Part shown: positions 8,733-17,424 of the stretch, piece after piece
Layout of the letters: the number at the start of each line of letters is the position of its first letter
Numbering within the stretch: the first letter of the stretch is position 1
Assembly: GCF_001644195.2 (NCBI RefSeq)
Contig: NZ_LWBL02000041.1
Coordinates: 1 to 64,000, forward strand
Direction of reading: 5' to 3'
From: Bacillus marinisedimentorum
Lineage (GTDB): Bacteria; Bacillota; Bacilli; Bacillales; Bacillaceae_O
Length of the DNA stretch: 64,000 nt
Notes under the pieces: generated by a model
Databases searched by the model: none
The model's input: only the letters and a program-made list of their open reading frames with translations
What the model was told of the DNA's origin: nothing
Position numbers and translations under genes: made by a program

Positions 8733-8820
8733 TTTTTCCACCCTTTCCATTCGATTTAATGTTCGGGACGATTCCTTTAAAATGCCAGACCTTCTTTACC
8801 AGTTGTTTTTTGGCCCGCTA

Positions 8821-10239
8821 TTATTCAGCATAAAGATGATCGCCATGAATCCACGTGGCATGGAATCCCATCGGAACGCGCTGGGGAATGGCAATCCGTG
8901 CGACAGGGCCCAGTTCAAACTGTCGGGCATCAAGAATGATCAATTCCGATTGGTCTGTTTGCTCGTTATACACATACGTCACCACATAACCGTCATCTTC
9001 GGATTGCGCGTTATGTCTCGGGGCGAAGGCTGCTTCATTCCCATATTGATGAGGGGCGAACATGAATTTCTTGGATGCTCCCGTCCACGTATCATATTTC
9101 ACGAGGCCATTGAATTTCATCGTGAAAGACGCATCGATATGGACGTTATAAGAGTACCTCGCTTTTTCCCCTAAATAGGTGGAGTTGATGACCGGGAACT
9201 CTGTGTTCATATCACATAGCATCCCTTCCTTCACTGCACCTGTTTTCATATTTAACCGCCACGAATATAACCGGGAATCGAGCCGCAAAAATTGCATCAT
9301 TCGTTCGATTCTGCTTCCCCCTTCTATTTCAGGCGGCTCAGGCTCCCTGACACGGCAGCCAATCAGGACGATTTCATCCCCTTCTTCCCATGCATTGATC
9401 GTGTGGTAAATGTAGCAAGGGTCCGCTTCAAACCAGCGGACATCTTCTGTTTTTCCGTAGCGGGGAATGACACCGAAGCGGCTTGGCATCTCTTCAAAAA
9501 ATTTCACTTTGTAGCGCCTTTTTTTCAAGGCTTCAGGGTCATTGAATAACGGTAAATCCATCAAGATGGAATAGTTGTCCGTTATCCACATATCATGCGG
9601 CAAGCGCGGGCCCGGCAGTTCGACCGGCACGCTATGGACTGATTTTCCATCGGCTGATACGACACCATAGAACATGTAAGGAAACGTGTTCCCATAATCG
9701 AAAAAGATGAACTCACCTGTCTTTTCATCCACTTTTGAGTGGGCGGACACATGATGTTTGAGCTGGCCGCCAAAATCCTCAACACCGATCGTTTCAAGTG
9801 TTTTCGCATCGATCCGGTACGGCTCACCCGAGATATACCACAAGCTGAGCAGATTATTATTATGAAAGACAACATCTGTGTTGGATGTGTTTTTCAATGG
9901 TTCGAAATCCGGGTTTTTTGAGACATCTTCCATTAACCCAGCCCAAAGCGGCTGTTGTTCGGCATGTTCTTGCTGGAATCCTTTTGTTCGGATATAACGA
10001 TTCCGGTAGCTGACATTCCCTTCATGAATGTAAACGGCATGCAGCATGCCATCGCCGTCAAACCAATGATGCCTTCCAATCGGCTCATATTTCGGATTCG
10101 GCCCGTTCCTTACATACGCCCCACTGAAATCCGAAGGTACTTGTCCTTCAATTACCGCTAACTTTTCTTCCGCAATTTCTTTATCAATCGGCGCATAAAG
10201 CATATCCGTAAAATACGGATTATAATCCGTCTTGTTCAT
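8821..10239 (-). CDS. Carotenoid oxygenase family protein (alkene-cleaving dioxygenase)
   Basis: The roughly 472-residue protein has the hallmarks of the RPE65/carotenoid cleavage dioxygenase family: the opening VEGQVPSDF-like region (IEGQVPSDFSGAYVRNGPNP), HHWFDGDGMLHAV, and scattered histidines expected to bind the iron (HHVSAHSK, RLPHDMWITDN, and GFHATWIHGDHLYAE at the end). Members cleave a double bond with O2, in carotenoids, apocarotenoids, stilbenes or phenylpropenes such as isoeugenol. With a CoA ligase and thiolases downstream, a product aldehyde or acid could feed into CoA-linked breakdown. The ATG at 10239 follows GGGGAG. It is the second gene of the sigma-54 operon. Confidence 0.85.
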   Translation of the reverse strand: MNKTDYNPYFTDMLYAPIDKEIAEEKLAVIEGQVPSDFSGAYVRNGPNPKYEPIGRHHWFDGDGMLHAVYIHEGNVSYRNRYIRTKGFQQEHAEQQPLWAGLMEDVSKNPDFEPLKNTSNTDVVFHNNNLLSLWYISGEPYRIDAKTLETIGVEDFGGQLKHHVSAHSKVDEKTGEFIFFDYGNTFPYMFYGVVSADGKSVHSVPVELPGPRLPHDMWITDNYSILMDLPLFNDPEALKKRRYKVKFFEEMPSRFGVIPRYGKTEDVRWFEADPCYIYHTINAWEEGDEIVLIGCRVREPEPPEIEGGSRIERMMQFLRLDSRLYSWRLNMKTGAVKEGMLCDMNTEFPVINSTYLGEKARYSYNVHIDASFTMKFNGLVKYDTWTGASKKFMFAPHQYGNEAAFAPRHNAQSEDDGYVVTYVYNEQTDQSELIILDARQFELGPVARIAIPQRVPMGFHATWIHGDHLYAE

Positions 10240-10278
10240 CACAATCTCCCCTTCGCCATAGTCCTCTTCACGTGACTG

Positions 10279-11271
10279 TCAGCTCTTAATCTCTGTGGGC
10301 GCATCCACCCTTCGAACCAGGTCCGCATAGGCGTCCCGGTACTCTCCCCGTAATCTCTCGATGATCTGGCCGGCTGGCTGGACGTCTTTAACCTGGCCGA
10401 CGCCGTGGCCTGCTGACCAAATATCTTTCCAGGCTTTCTTATCACCCTGCGGATTACTGAAATCGATTGTTGATTTAGGCTTTAAGTTATCTACATCAAG
10501 CCCCGCTCTCTGAATACTCGGTTTCAGCATGTTTGCATGGACGCCTGTAAACGCATTGGTGGAAATGATATCGTCAAATTCTGACTCAACAAGCATTTGC
10601 TTGTATTGGCTATTCGCCAAACTTTCCTCTGCTGAGATAAAAGTTGTTCCCATATAAACGAGATCGGCACCAAGCGATTGAGCAGCCAAAATGCCTTTCC
10701 CGCTCGAAATTCCGCCGGCAAGGACGATGACGCCATCCCAAAACTGGCGAACTGCATCGACAAATGCGAACCCGGTAATCGTTCCGGTATGGCCGCCTGC
10801 CCCCGCACTCACAAGGATGAGGCCGTCCACTCCGGTTTCAGCCGCTTTTTTGGCAAAGTGAATGGAATTGACATCCGCAAATACCAGACCGCCGTAATCA
10901 TGCACAGCATCAATGATTCGCACCGGGCTTCCAAGCGCCGTAATGACAATCGGCGGCTGGTATTTTTTTATCAAATCAAGCTCTTGTTCAAGCCGGTCAT
11001 AGGAACGATGGGCGATGATGTTGGCTGCCCACGGCGCGACCGGTTCGTTCTGATGGCGTACTTTCGCCGCTTCAAGTTCTTCTGTTATCGTCTTCATCCA
11101 TTGTTCCAATTGTTCGATGGTACGGGCATTCGGTGCTGGAAAGGCACAGATTACACCGCTTTTACAACATGCCGTCACGAGATCAGGCCCTGAAACTAAG
11201 AACATGGGCGCTGAAATAATCGGAAGTACCGTTTGCCCGGCGATTTTCCGCACGATTTCTTCTTTGTCCAA
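10279..11271 (-). CDS. Nitronate monooxygenase family flavoprotein
   Basis: The 330-residue protein has the TIM-barrel pattern of the nitronate monooxygenase/2-nitropropane dioxygenase family: PIISAPMFLVSGPDLVTAC at the N-terminus, the catalytic-type histidine in SAGAGGHTG, and the FMN phosphate region VLAGGISSGKGILAAQSLGADLVYMGT. Such enzymes oxidise alkyl nitronates with FMN, though many relatives act in CoA- or aromatic-acid pathways with unclear substrates. A TTG start at 11271 behind GGGGGT fits the family length; a longer ATG reading to 11358 would cover the promoter and is rejected. It is the first gene of the minus-strand operon. Confidence 0.85.
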   Translation of the reverse strand: MDKEEIVRKIAGQTVLPIISAPMFLVSGPDLVTACCKSGVICAFPAPNARTIEQLEQWMKTITEELEAAKVRHQNEPVAPWAANIIAHRSYDRLEQELDLIKKYQPPIVITALGSPVRIIDAVHDYGGLVFADVNSIHFAKKAAETGVDGLILVSAGAGGHTGTITGFAFVDAVRQFWDGVIVLAGGISSGKGILAAQSLGADLVYMGTTFISAEESLANSQYKQMLVESEFDDIISTNAFTGVHANMLKPSIQRAGLDVDNLKPKSTIDFSNPQGDKKAWKDIWSAGHGVGQVKDVQPAGQIIERLRGEYRDAYADLVRRVDAPTEIKS

Positions 11272-11315
11272 TTGATAACCCCCATTTCTGTTGAGCTGGT
11301 TTCTCCTATATCCAC

Positions 11316-11333
11316 TGCAAGAATAGTGCCAAC
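11316..11333 (-). promoter_or_regulatory. Sigma-54 promoter of the nitronate monooxygenase operon
   Basis: Read on the minus strand the sequence is TTGGCACTATTCTTGCAG: GG and GC are separated by exactly 10 bases and the core TGGCAC-N5-TTGCA equals the consensus. It lies about 45 bases before the TTG start of the operon and shares the enhancer-like palindrome at 11402 with the divergent promoter. Confidence 0.85.
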
Positions 11334-11401
11334 TTAAGATATCAGTGCTGTTAAGCATTCCCGCTTCCGTATCCGCTTTTTACTGATAAGGTATTGAATC
11401 A

Positions 11402-11421
11402 CTGATCAGTTTTTTGATCAG
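11402..11421. promoter_or_regulatory. Shared TGATCA-N6-TGATCA site between two divergent sigma-54 promoters
   Basis: CTGATCAGTTTTTTGATCAG has the same two TGATCA half-sites at 12-base spacing as the sites at 3962 and 13374. It lies about 70-90 bases upstream of both the minus-strand promoter (11316-11333) and the plus-strand promoter (11492-11509), so one bound activator could serve both. Confidence 0.8.
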
Positions 11422-11491
11422 CAGTTTTGCAAACGTTGCGTGAAAACCAGCAAGTGATAGGCATAAGCTTGTTTTTGCGCCTCCCCTGATA

Positions 11492-11509
11492 TGGCACGGG
11501 TTTTGCATA
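11492..11509 (+). promoter_or_regulatory. Sigma-54 promoter of the isomerase-hydrolase-thioesterase operon
   Basis: TGGCACGGGTTTTGCATA matches the -24/-12 consensus perfectly (TGGCACG-N4-TTGCA), with GG and GC 10 bases apart. It lies about 43 bases before the ATG at 11552, a short and normal leader. Confidence 0.88.
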
Positions 11510-11551
11510 GTAGGTAAGACGACAACTCATAAGTCCGAAAGGGGTAATGGC

Positions 11552-11860
11552 ATGTTATTTTTCATTAAAGTAAGTGTTCAGCAAAAAGATCTTACATTGG
11601 AGCAACTGTGGGATATCTGGGAAAAAGAAGCACAGGTCGCCAGACAAGCCATCGAGCAAAAGAAAATTGTACACGCCTATAAAGTGTCAGGGTCACGCCA
11701 GGTGCTTCTCATTCTTGATGCGGCTTCCCACGATGAAATCGACCGCATTTTCATGGCAGGTTTGCCTTTATCAAACTATGTGGTGATTGATGAAATTCTG
11801 CCGATCCGTCCCTACCTTGACTTTGCGGAAGACGTGGCAAACCGTTGGGAAATCAAATGA
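11552..11860 (+). CDS. Muconolactone delta-isomerase-like protein
   Basis: This 102-residue protein has the size and pattern of the muconolactone isomerase family: an N-terminal FFIKVSV strand, a long helix with the EKEAQVARQAIEQKKI stretch, VSGSRQVLLILDAASHDEIDRIF and a C-terminal LPIRPYLDF segment. Classical members convert muconolactone to the beta-ketoadipate enol-lactone in aromatic breakdown and form decamers. Many relatives in non-aromatic contexts have unproven activity, so the exact reaction is open. It is the first gene after a perfect sigma-54 promoter, with an AAAGGGG ribosome binding site. Confidence 0.75.
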   Translation: MLFFIKVSVQQKDLTLEQLWDIWEKEAQVARQAIEQKKIVHAYKVSGSRQVLLILDAASHDEIDRIFMAGLPLSNYVVIDEILPIRPYLDFAEDVANRWEIK

Positions 11861-11884
11861 TGTTTTCACAGGGAGGGATTTCAA

Positions 11885-12805
11885 ATGAAGGTTGAGGAAG
11901 TTTTGTTCAACAGTGATGATGTTCAATTAAGCGGCTACTATTTTGTCCCAGACGGCATGGACCGGACAGAAACATATCCTGCAATTGTTATGGCGCATGG
12001 TTTCAGCCTTGTGAAGGAAGCGTATTTACCGAAGTATGCAGAGGTTTTTGCGAAAGCAGGCCTGGCTGTCCTTTTATTTGACTATCGCAATTTTGGAGAT
12101 AGTGAAGGGGAACCGAGGCAGCATATGGATCCGAATGAACAAATTAAAGATTATCGCAATGCGATATCCTGGCTTTCCAATCGTCCTGAAATTGACCGGG
12201 AACGTATCGGCATCTGGGGAACGTCATATAGCGGCGGCCATGTATTGCACGTTGCCGCTGTCGATAAACGTGTGAAAGCGGCGGTATCACAAGTGCCGAC
12301 AATCCGGGGATGGATAGGTGCTGAAAAGAAGATGGGAAAAGAGAATATGCAATCCTTTATTCGAAAGCTGATTGATTACCGGAACGCTAAATATAACGGT
12401 GCGCCTGCCGAATATATAAAGGTGGTGAGCGGAACCGGTGATGTTTGTGCCCAAACACATCCGGAAGCGTATCCCTGGTTTACGGCGATGGCTGAAGATG
12501 TTGGACCAAATTGGGAAAACCGGATTACGCTGGACTCCATGGAACATTACCTTGAATACTACCCGGCAGCCCAGATGGACCTTATTTCCCCCACCCCCCT
12601 TATGATGATTGTCGCTGCAGGTGATGGCATTACCCCGCCGGATGCTGCGATTCAAGCATTTGAGACACGAGTGAAAGATCCGAAAAAACTGGTTGAACTC
12701 CCGGGCGGCCACTTTGATGTTTATGACGGCGAAACCTTCAGCCTTGCAGTCAACGCTGCAAAAGACTGGTTTCTGGAGCACTTGACCCGGGAGAGAGACG
12801 CATGA
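11885..12805 (+). CDS. Alpha/beta hydrolase (dienelactone-hydrolase-like)
   Basis: The 306-residue protein is an alpha/beta hydrolase with oxyanion region MAHGFSLVKE, nucleophile elbow GTSYSGG (Ser near residue 118), acid near GDGITPPDA and histidine in LPGGHFDVY. The long lid insert around residues 150-215 and the GTSYSGG motif resemble YcjY/dienelactone-hydrolase-type esterases. It would hydrolyse an ester, lactone or thioester made in the pathway. A GGGAGG site precedes the ATG, 24 bases after the isomerase-like gene, and its stop overlaps the thioesterase start by 4 bases (ATGA), which points to coupled translation. Confidence 0.85.
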   Translation: MKVEEVLFNSDDVQLSGYYFVPDGMDRTETYPAIVMAHGFSLVKEAYLPKYAEVFAKAGLAVLLFDYRNFGDSEGEPRQHMDPNEQIKDYRNAISWLSNRPEIDRERIGIWGTSYSGGHVLHVAAVDKRVKAAVSQVPTIRGWIGAEKKMGKENMQSFIRKLIDYRNAKYNGAPAEYIKVVSGTGDVCAQTHPEAYPWFTAMAEDVGPNWENRITLDSMEHYLEYYPAAQMDLISPTPLMMIVAAGDGITPPDAAIQAFETRVKDPKKLVELPGGHFDVYDGETFSLAVNAAKDWFLEHLTRERDA

Positions 12806-13248
12806 GTTTACCAGACTATATAAAACCACCACTTGAAGAATGGCTGAATATGTTTCATTTTTTCTCAACGGTTAAGGTGAGAGTATGTGAAACAGACCAC
12901 TTTGGACATGTAAACAACACGAGCTATTTTCCTTATTTTGAACAGGGGAGAGTCGACTATTTAGAAGAGGTCAACCTATATGAAAGCGACCTGTCAGTTA
13001 TGGTAGGTGATGCGTATTGCCGTTACCACCGGCAAGCTCTTGCCAGGCAAGAACTTTCAATCGGTGTCCGAACTGCCCGCATCGGATCGAAATCTTTCAC
13101 ACTCGAATACGCAATCCAGCGATCAAATGATAAGGAACTGATTTCATCCGGCTGGACCACCATGATTTTGATTGATAAGCATACAAAGAAATCGGTCATG
13201 GTGCCGGAAGAATTGCGTACAGCCATTGACGAGCTGGATCATCGTTGA
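12802..13248 (+). CDS. Acyl-CoA thioesterase of the 4HBT (hot-dog) family
   Basis: The 148-residue protein shows the 4-hydroxybenzoyl-CoA thioesterase pattern: VRVCETDHFGHVNNTSYFPYFEQGRVDYLEE, where the aspartate in TDHFGHVNN is the catalytic residue of YbgC-type enzymes, followed by the RHQALARQELSIGV and SFTLEYAI strands. It would hydrolyse an acyl- or aryl-CoA thioester in the cytosol and so release or balance CoA. It overlaps the hydrolase gene by 4 bases and is followed by a terminator at 13271, so it closes the three-gene operon. Confidence 0.85.
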   Translation: MSLPDYIKPPLEEWLNMFHFFSTVKVRVCETDHFGHVNNTSYFPYFEQGRVDYLEEVNLYESDLSVMVGDAYCRYHRQALARQELSIGVRTARIGSKSFTLEYAIQRSNDKELISSGWTTMILIDKHTKKSVMVPEELRTAIDELDHR

Positions 13249-13270
13249 TTCAAAAGACAAATAAGCAATA

Positions 13271-13303
13271 AGCCGCTCTTCCATTATGGGGGGCGGTTTT
13301 TTG
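13271..13303 (+). terminator. Rho-independent terminator after the thioesterase gene
   Basis: A six-pair stem (AGCCGC at 13271-13276 with GCGGTT at 13293-13298, one G-U pair) is followed by a T-run, 23 bases after the thioesterase stop. Confidence 0.65.
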
Positions 13304-13329
13304 TGTTTCCAACATAAGCACTGTGTAAA

Positions 13330-13358
13330 TTTACAAAAAAGTCAAAATTGTTTATCAT
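13330..13358 (+). promoter_or_regulatory. Sigma-A promoter of the sigma-54 activator gene
   Basis: TTTACA at 13330-13335 and TATCAT at 13353-13358 are separated by 17 bases. The activator therefore seems to be made by the housekeeping polymerase, with its own palindromic site just downstream. Confidence 0.55.
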
Positions 13359-13373
13359 TAAAGAAAACAATCT

Positions 13374-13392
13374 TGATCAATAAATTGATCAG
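13374..13392. promoter_or_regulatory. TGATCA-N6-TGATCA site in the activator's own leader
   Basis: TGATCAATAAATTGATCAG repeats the 12-base half-site spacing of the other two sites. It lies about 15 bases downstream of the -10 box of the gene's sigma-A promoter, where a bound protein would block transcription. This suggests negative self-control of the activator. Confidence 0.7.
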
Positions 13393-13428
13393 TTGCCTTT
13401 CTAATTAAAAAGAAGGTAGGGGTGCAGG

Positions 13429-14796
13429 ATGGAGCAGCTATATTATGAAGCCTTCCAAAGGAGCTTCGATGGAATTTGTGTCCTTGATGCCAATGGGAAT
13501 GGAGTCGCCATGAACGAAGCAGCTGAACGCATAACCGGGTTCAGCAAAGAGGAATTTGTCGGGGATAACGTTCGGAATGCCGTCAAAGAAGGGATCATTT
13601 CAAATTCAGTCACACTACGCGTGCTAGAAAAAAAGCGAGCCGTTACAGAAGTGATCAGCATCCGCGGAACCGAGGTCCTCGTAACAGGCAGCCCTGTTTT
13701 GGATTCCAGCGGAAAAATAACACATGTTGTCCTTAACGTCCGTGACATAACAGAGCTCAATAATGTAAAAATCGATTTGCTGCTATCCATTGCATTAAAA
13801 CGGAAAAAAACCGGACCATCAACACACGAAGCCCTTCCCCACGGAAACAGCCTGGCTTTGACCGATAACATCGTTGCCAAAAGCACAAAAATGACCAAAA
13901 TCATTCAACTGGTAACGAAAATTGCCAAAGTTGATTCCGCTGTCCTCCTGTTAGGGGAATCCGGTGTCGGAAAAGAAGTGATCGTGAAACTGCTCCACCG
14001 CCAAAGCCACCGGTCCACTAAACCGCTCGTAAAAGTGAATTGTGCCGCTATCCCCCATCACTTACTGGAATCCGAACTGTTTGGTTACGAAAAAGGAGCC
14101 TTTACCGGTGCGGATGACCGCGGCAAACCAGGGTTATTCGAAGAAGCAAACGGCGGAACAATATTCCTCGATGAAATTGGCGATATGCCGCTTGATTTAC
14201 AAGTCAAATTACTCCGGGTTCTTCAGGAGCTGGAAATAAGGCGGGTAGGCGGCAGGAAGAACATAAAAGTCGATGTACGGGTCGTTTCCGCTACAAACAA
14301 AAACCTGGAAAAACTCGTACAGGAAGGAAAATTCCGCAATGACCTTTTCTACCGGCTTAACATCGTGCCCATCCAAATCCCCCCTTTACGCGATCGAATA
14401 GAAGATATCGCTCCACTTGCACATATGTTTCTTAACCGCGCCAATCAGAAATACAGCACAAACAAACACTTTCAACCAGGCGTAATCGAACTGCTTGAAC
14501 GATACCGCTGGCCCGGCAACGTCCGTGAGATGGAAAACATCATCGAAAGGCTTGTCGTAACATCAGAATACGATGAACTCAGCTGGAGCGACTTGCCATT
14601 CATTTCGCATGATTCAGACGCAGCCAAAAATATATCATTAAAAAAAGTACTGCAAGAAGTCGAGAAAGAAATCATCCATGAAAAAATGAAAATGTATAAA
14701 ACAACAAGAAAAACAGCCAAAGCACTAGGCATCAGCCAGGCATCGCTAGTAAACAAACTGAAAAAATATTCGCAGCAGGGCGATGGTTCTGCGTAA
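13429..14796 (+). CDS. PAS-domain sigma-54-dependent transcriptional activator
   Basis: The 455-residue protein has three parts. Residues about 5-112 form a PAS sensor domain ([31 protein letters not shown]). Residues about 145-385 are an AAA+ domain with Walker A GESGVGKE (176-183), the sigma-54 contact loop GAFTGA (223-228) and Walker B GTIFLDE (243-249). Residues about 415-450 are a Fis-type helix-turn-helix ([22 protein letters not shown]). It has no receiver domain, so a small molecule bound by the PAS domain is the likely signal. It presumably binds the three TGATCA-N6-TGATCA sites and drives the three sigma-54 promoters at 4052, 11316 and 11492. Confidence 0.93.
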   Translation: MEQLYYEAFQRSFDGICVLDANGNGVAMNEAAERITGFSKEEFVGDNVRNAVKEGIISNSVTLRVLEKKRAVTEVISIRGTEVLVTGSPVLDSSGKITHVVLNVRDITELNNVKIDLLLSIALKRKKTGPSTHEALPHGNSLALTDNIVAKSTKMTKIIQLVTKIAKVDSAVLLLGESGVGKEVIVKLLHRQSHRSTKPLVKVNCAAIPHHLLESELFGYEKGAFTGADDRGKPGLFEEANGGTIFLDEIGDMPLDLQVKLLRVLQELEIRRVGGRKNIKVDVRVVSATNKNLEKLVQEGKFRNDLFYRLNIVPIQIPPLRDRIEDIAPLAHMFLNRANQKYSTNKHFQPGVIELLERYRWPGNVREMENIIERLVVTSEYDELSWSDLPFISHDSDAAKNISLKKVLQEVEKEIIHEKMKMYKTTRKTAKALGISQASLVNKLKKYSQQGDGSA

Positions 14797-14840
14797 TATT
14801 AACTGAACGCTTATCGTATTCCATCAACAAAACAAAGCAT

Positions 14841-14890
14841 AAAAAGCTGCTCAATAATCACCAAGCCGGTGACAATAGAGCAGCTTTTTT
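14841..14890. terminator. Bidirectional terminator between the activator and the DUF559 gene
   Basis: AAAAAGCTGCTC (14841-14852) pairs with GAGCAGCTTTTTT (14878-14890), flanked by A- and T-runs so that it works for the two convergent genes. A small inner stem CACC/GGTG sits in the loop. Confidence 0.85.
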
Positions 14891-15323
14891 ACATCCTCTC
14901 ATCAATCTTTTTCTCAATTGCAGCAATCACGTTAGGCATCCTGCCATTGATTTGCGAACCGCTGAATCGCAGGACTGTCCATCCATGTTTTTTTAAGTAT
15001 AGATTCTTCCTTCTGTCATGCACCTTTTGTTCCGGAGTGGAATGATAAGCCTTTCCATCACATTCTATGGCAAGGTTATATTGTGGCAACGCAATGTCAA
15101 TTCGATATTTCCCACATGGAACTTGAGTTTTTACATAGTACCCTCTAAATATTAAGCCTGTATATAACCTTATCTCTATAGGGCTTTCACATTTAAATCT
15201 CTGGTTATCGATTGGCACAGGCACTGTTTCAGGGGAAGAATTTCTCAGTATGGACACAGCATAATATAAAGGCATGGCGATGAAAATAAATGCAAACAAC
15301 GTAAATCCCAGTACGGATTCCAA
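14889..15323 (-). CDS. DUF559 (Vsr-like nuclease fold) protein with N-terminal membrane segment
   Basis: The C-terminal 100 residues match DUF559, a relative of the very-short-patch-repair endonuclease fold: CESPIEIRLYTGL, then the strand YRIDIALPQYNLAIECDGKAYHS with the PD-(D/E)XK-type Asp, Glu and Asp residues, and LKKHGWTVLRFSGSQI. The N-terminal part is hydrophobic (LESVLGFTLFAFIFIAMPLYYAV), so the protein is probably anchored to the membrane with a cytosolic nuclease-like domain. I prefer the TTG at 15323 because TGAGGTGAG lies just upstream; a reading to 15401 is also open. Its substrate is unknown. It is a single gene. Confidence 0.7.
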   Translation of the reverse strand: MESVLGFTLFAFIFIAMPLYYAVSILRNSSPETVPVPIDNQRFKCESPIEIRLYTGLIFRGYYVKTQVPCGKYRIDIALPQYNLAIECDGKAYHSTPEQKVHDRRKNLYLKKHGWTVLRFSGSQINGRMPNVIAAIEKKIDERM

Positions 15324-15579
15324 TAAACTCACCTCAGTACTAGAATGAACAAAGCACTTCCAACCCATGCTTAGGACTCTTAAATTTTTTATCACCAGCA
15401 CTTTTAGACAAATCTTTCTCTTTACTTTCTCTTTTAAGAATGCAGATGAACGTAAAAAAATATAATGAAGTAGAGTTCTGCGGAGTCACCGCTAAACTAT
15501 GTAAATTGCCTTTACACCCGTTAAGCATCTCTACTACTAGTCGACCTCACTGCAGGAATTAACCGGGACTGGTCTCATC

Positions 15580-16497
15580 TCACACCTTACTCCGCAAAAA
15601 ATCTCCCCTCCGATTCGCACAAACCCGACACTTCCCATCTCCCTCATTAAACGTCAGATACGACTGTTTGCAATCCGGACACGTTTTCCGGATTGCCTGA
15701 TGGGTTTCCTTCGATGCTTCCGCAATCCGCGCTTCAATCATAACAGCACCTTCAGGACACGTATCCACACAAAGCCCACAATTCGAACAGGCCTGGCTTG
15801 ATATTGCGAATTCCGTCTCCTCCAAACTGAAGCAGCCTTTCGGGCATAGTGAGGAACAGATTTTGCAGAGCGTGCATTTTTCTTCATCAACGGACACATC
15901 AAAAAACTGGTGGTCCGGATAGTATTTGGCAAGTTCCAGGCTGGAATGGTTGAAGCGCCATTTTGCCGGGGTGATGTTTGCCACGGTGGATTTGCTTTCT
16001 TTTCCCCATAGCGAAAAGAGTTCCCTTCTGGTGTAGGCTGTCTCTTCTTCGGCTGTTAACACCGAGTCCGTTACGAGAAAAGGCGGTTTTCCCAATTGGG
16101 CAAGGATGGCATTCGCTTCCTGGATATTATCGTTCCACTCGAGGTCTATTTCTTTTTCTTGTGAAAGGATGGTGGTGACCCCTCTGGCATGGATAATGAG
16201 CAGCTCGGTAACGGTTAATGGCTTTTCGTTTTCAGCAGCCAATTGGTTTCCGGCGATCGCTTTTTTCGGGAAGATGCCTTCGATTGCCTGGACGGGGCAG
16301 GCCACCATGCAGCATCCGCATGCCGTGCATTTGTCCGAATTGATGACCGGTTCTCCGTTTTTCAGCTCGATCGCATCGTCCGGACAGCTTTCGATACAGC
16401 TGGTGCAGGTCGCTTTCCGGCTTTTCTTCCGGACACAGCTATCCAGAACGTTATAGTCATAGTCAAGGCTTTCCAGCCAGCTGCCAAGGAGTCCCAT
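15580..16497 (-). CDS. Multi-cluster 4Fe-4S ferredoxin-like protein
   Basis: The roughly 305-residue protein carries two pairs of ferredoxin-type cysteine motifs: CTSCIESCP and CTACGCCMVACP in the N-terminal 75 residues, and CTLCKICSSLCP and CSNCGLCVDTCP near residues 215-255. A further CPDCKQSY...CRVC pair near the C-terminus looks like a zinc ribbon. It lacks an export signal and is probably cytosolic. As the last gene of the DMSO-reductase-type operon it may carry electrons for, or help insert clusters into, the exported enzyme; both are inference. The ATG at 16497 is preferred because GGAGAGGTG lies just before it. Confidence 0.75.
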   Translation of the reverse strand: MGLLGSWLESLDYDYNVLDSCVRKKSRKATCTSCIESCPDDAIELKNGEPVINSDKCTACGCCMVACPVQAIEGIFPKKAIAGNQLAAENEKPLTVTELLIIHARGVTTILSQEKEIDLEWNDNIQEANAILAQLGKPPFLVTDSVLTAEEETAYTRRELFSLWGKESKSTVANITPAKWRFNHSSLELAKYYPDHQFFDVSVDEEKCTLCKICSSLCPKGCFSLEETEFAISSQACSNCGLCVDTCPEGAVMIEARIAEASKETHQAIRKTCPDCKQSYLTFNEGDGKCRVCANRRGDFLRSKV

Positions 16498-16575
16498 ATC
16501 CTTCACCTCTCCTCAATGTTGCAAAGAGGCAGGGTGGACCTGCCTCCTCCACTTACTTGTTCTTTTCTTCCTTAA

Positions 16576-17409
16576 TCAAGATCCGATCACATAAAACAGA
16601 TATCGGCTCATGCCTTCAGCGATGACGAAGACGAGCAGTGCCGCATAGACAAACGCATAACTCAGTTTTTGTTTCGTTCCGAGCGCCATATAGCCCAGAA
16701 CACCGAGCCCAAGCAATTCAACAACCCAGCGGATGCCGGCCATTCCTGAGTAAGGAGCGAGTTTTTCTGCCGCGGTTCCGCCTGTAATCAATTGGATTTC
16801 AGAAGTATAGGCGGAGAACATTGCCGCTCCGATCACCTGGATGGCAATCCCGAAGATGCTGATCATGAATGCGCGTTTTATGATATCTTTCCGTTTTTCC
16901 TTCTCCATGCCTGGAACTAGCAGGCTTGCGCCAAGAACCGGACCAAGGGCGAAGGCGGTACCGAAGAAAACAATGTACGTATTCAGATGGTCCCACCCAT
17001 TAATCCGGGTAACCGCATATGTTGTTGCCATTGAATAGATTGCAATCAATCCGACTAAACCCGTGACGATCATGAGAACCGGCTTCACTTTTTTATACAC
17101 AAGTGCCAGTCCGGCAGTGATGCAGATGAGTGCCAGGAATAGGCCGGTGAAGACTATTTCGTTACTCATCCACGAGCGCCCAAACCCTTTGACGGTGTTA
17201 ATGGCACTCATTGGGCTGCCGAGGTGGAAGAAGGATCCGATTAACCCGACGATCGCGACAAGCGCTGTAATAACGAGCGGCCATTTCATAAGACGGCTTA
17301 CATCAGTTGTGGTTTTTTTCAAGCTTCCGTGTGCAAACCAGAGAAACAGGATGCCGCCGACAGCAGCCGGTAGGGCGACTGTGAAAATTAACAACGGCCA
17401 TTCATGCAT
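16576..17409 (-). CDS. DmsC-type membrane anchor subunit of a molybdoenzyme
   Basis: The 277-residue product has about eight hydrophobic segments, beginning HEWPLLIFTVALPAAVGGILFLW as in DmsC anchor subunits, and the SFFHLGSPMSAINTVKGFGRSWMSNEI region typical of that family. It would oxidise menaquinol and hand electrons to the Fe-S subunit. It lies 15 bases after the Fe-S subunit gene in the same operon. A GGAGGGG ribosome binding site precedes the ATG. Confidence 0.85.
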   Translation of the reverse strand: MHEWPLLIFTVALPAAVGGILFLWFAHGSLKKTTTDVSRLMKWPLVITALVAIVGLIGSFFHLGSPMSAINTVKGFGRSWMSNEIVFTGLFLALICITAGLALVYKKVKPVLMIVTGLVGLIAIYSMATTYAVTRINGWDHLNTYIVFFGTAFALGPVLGASLLVPGMEKEKRKDIIKRAFMISIFGIAIQVIGAAMFSAYTSEIQLITGGTAAEKLAPYSGMAGIRWVVELLGLGVLGYMALGTKQKLSYAFVYAALLVFVIAEGMSRYLFYVIGS

Positions 17410-17424
17410 GATGATCCCCTCCTT

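Noticed and set aside
12287-12868. Minus-strand frame of 193 codons opposite the alpha/beta hydrolase
   Set aside because: It is a shadow of a gene with clear catalytic motifs and has no start signals.
15536-15555. ACTAGT, GTCGAC and CTGCAG sites within 20 bases, looking like a cloning polylinker
   Set aside because: Spacing does not match a common vector linker and the flanks continue into normal host-like sequence, so chance is more likely than vector contamination.
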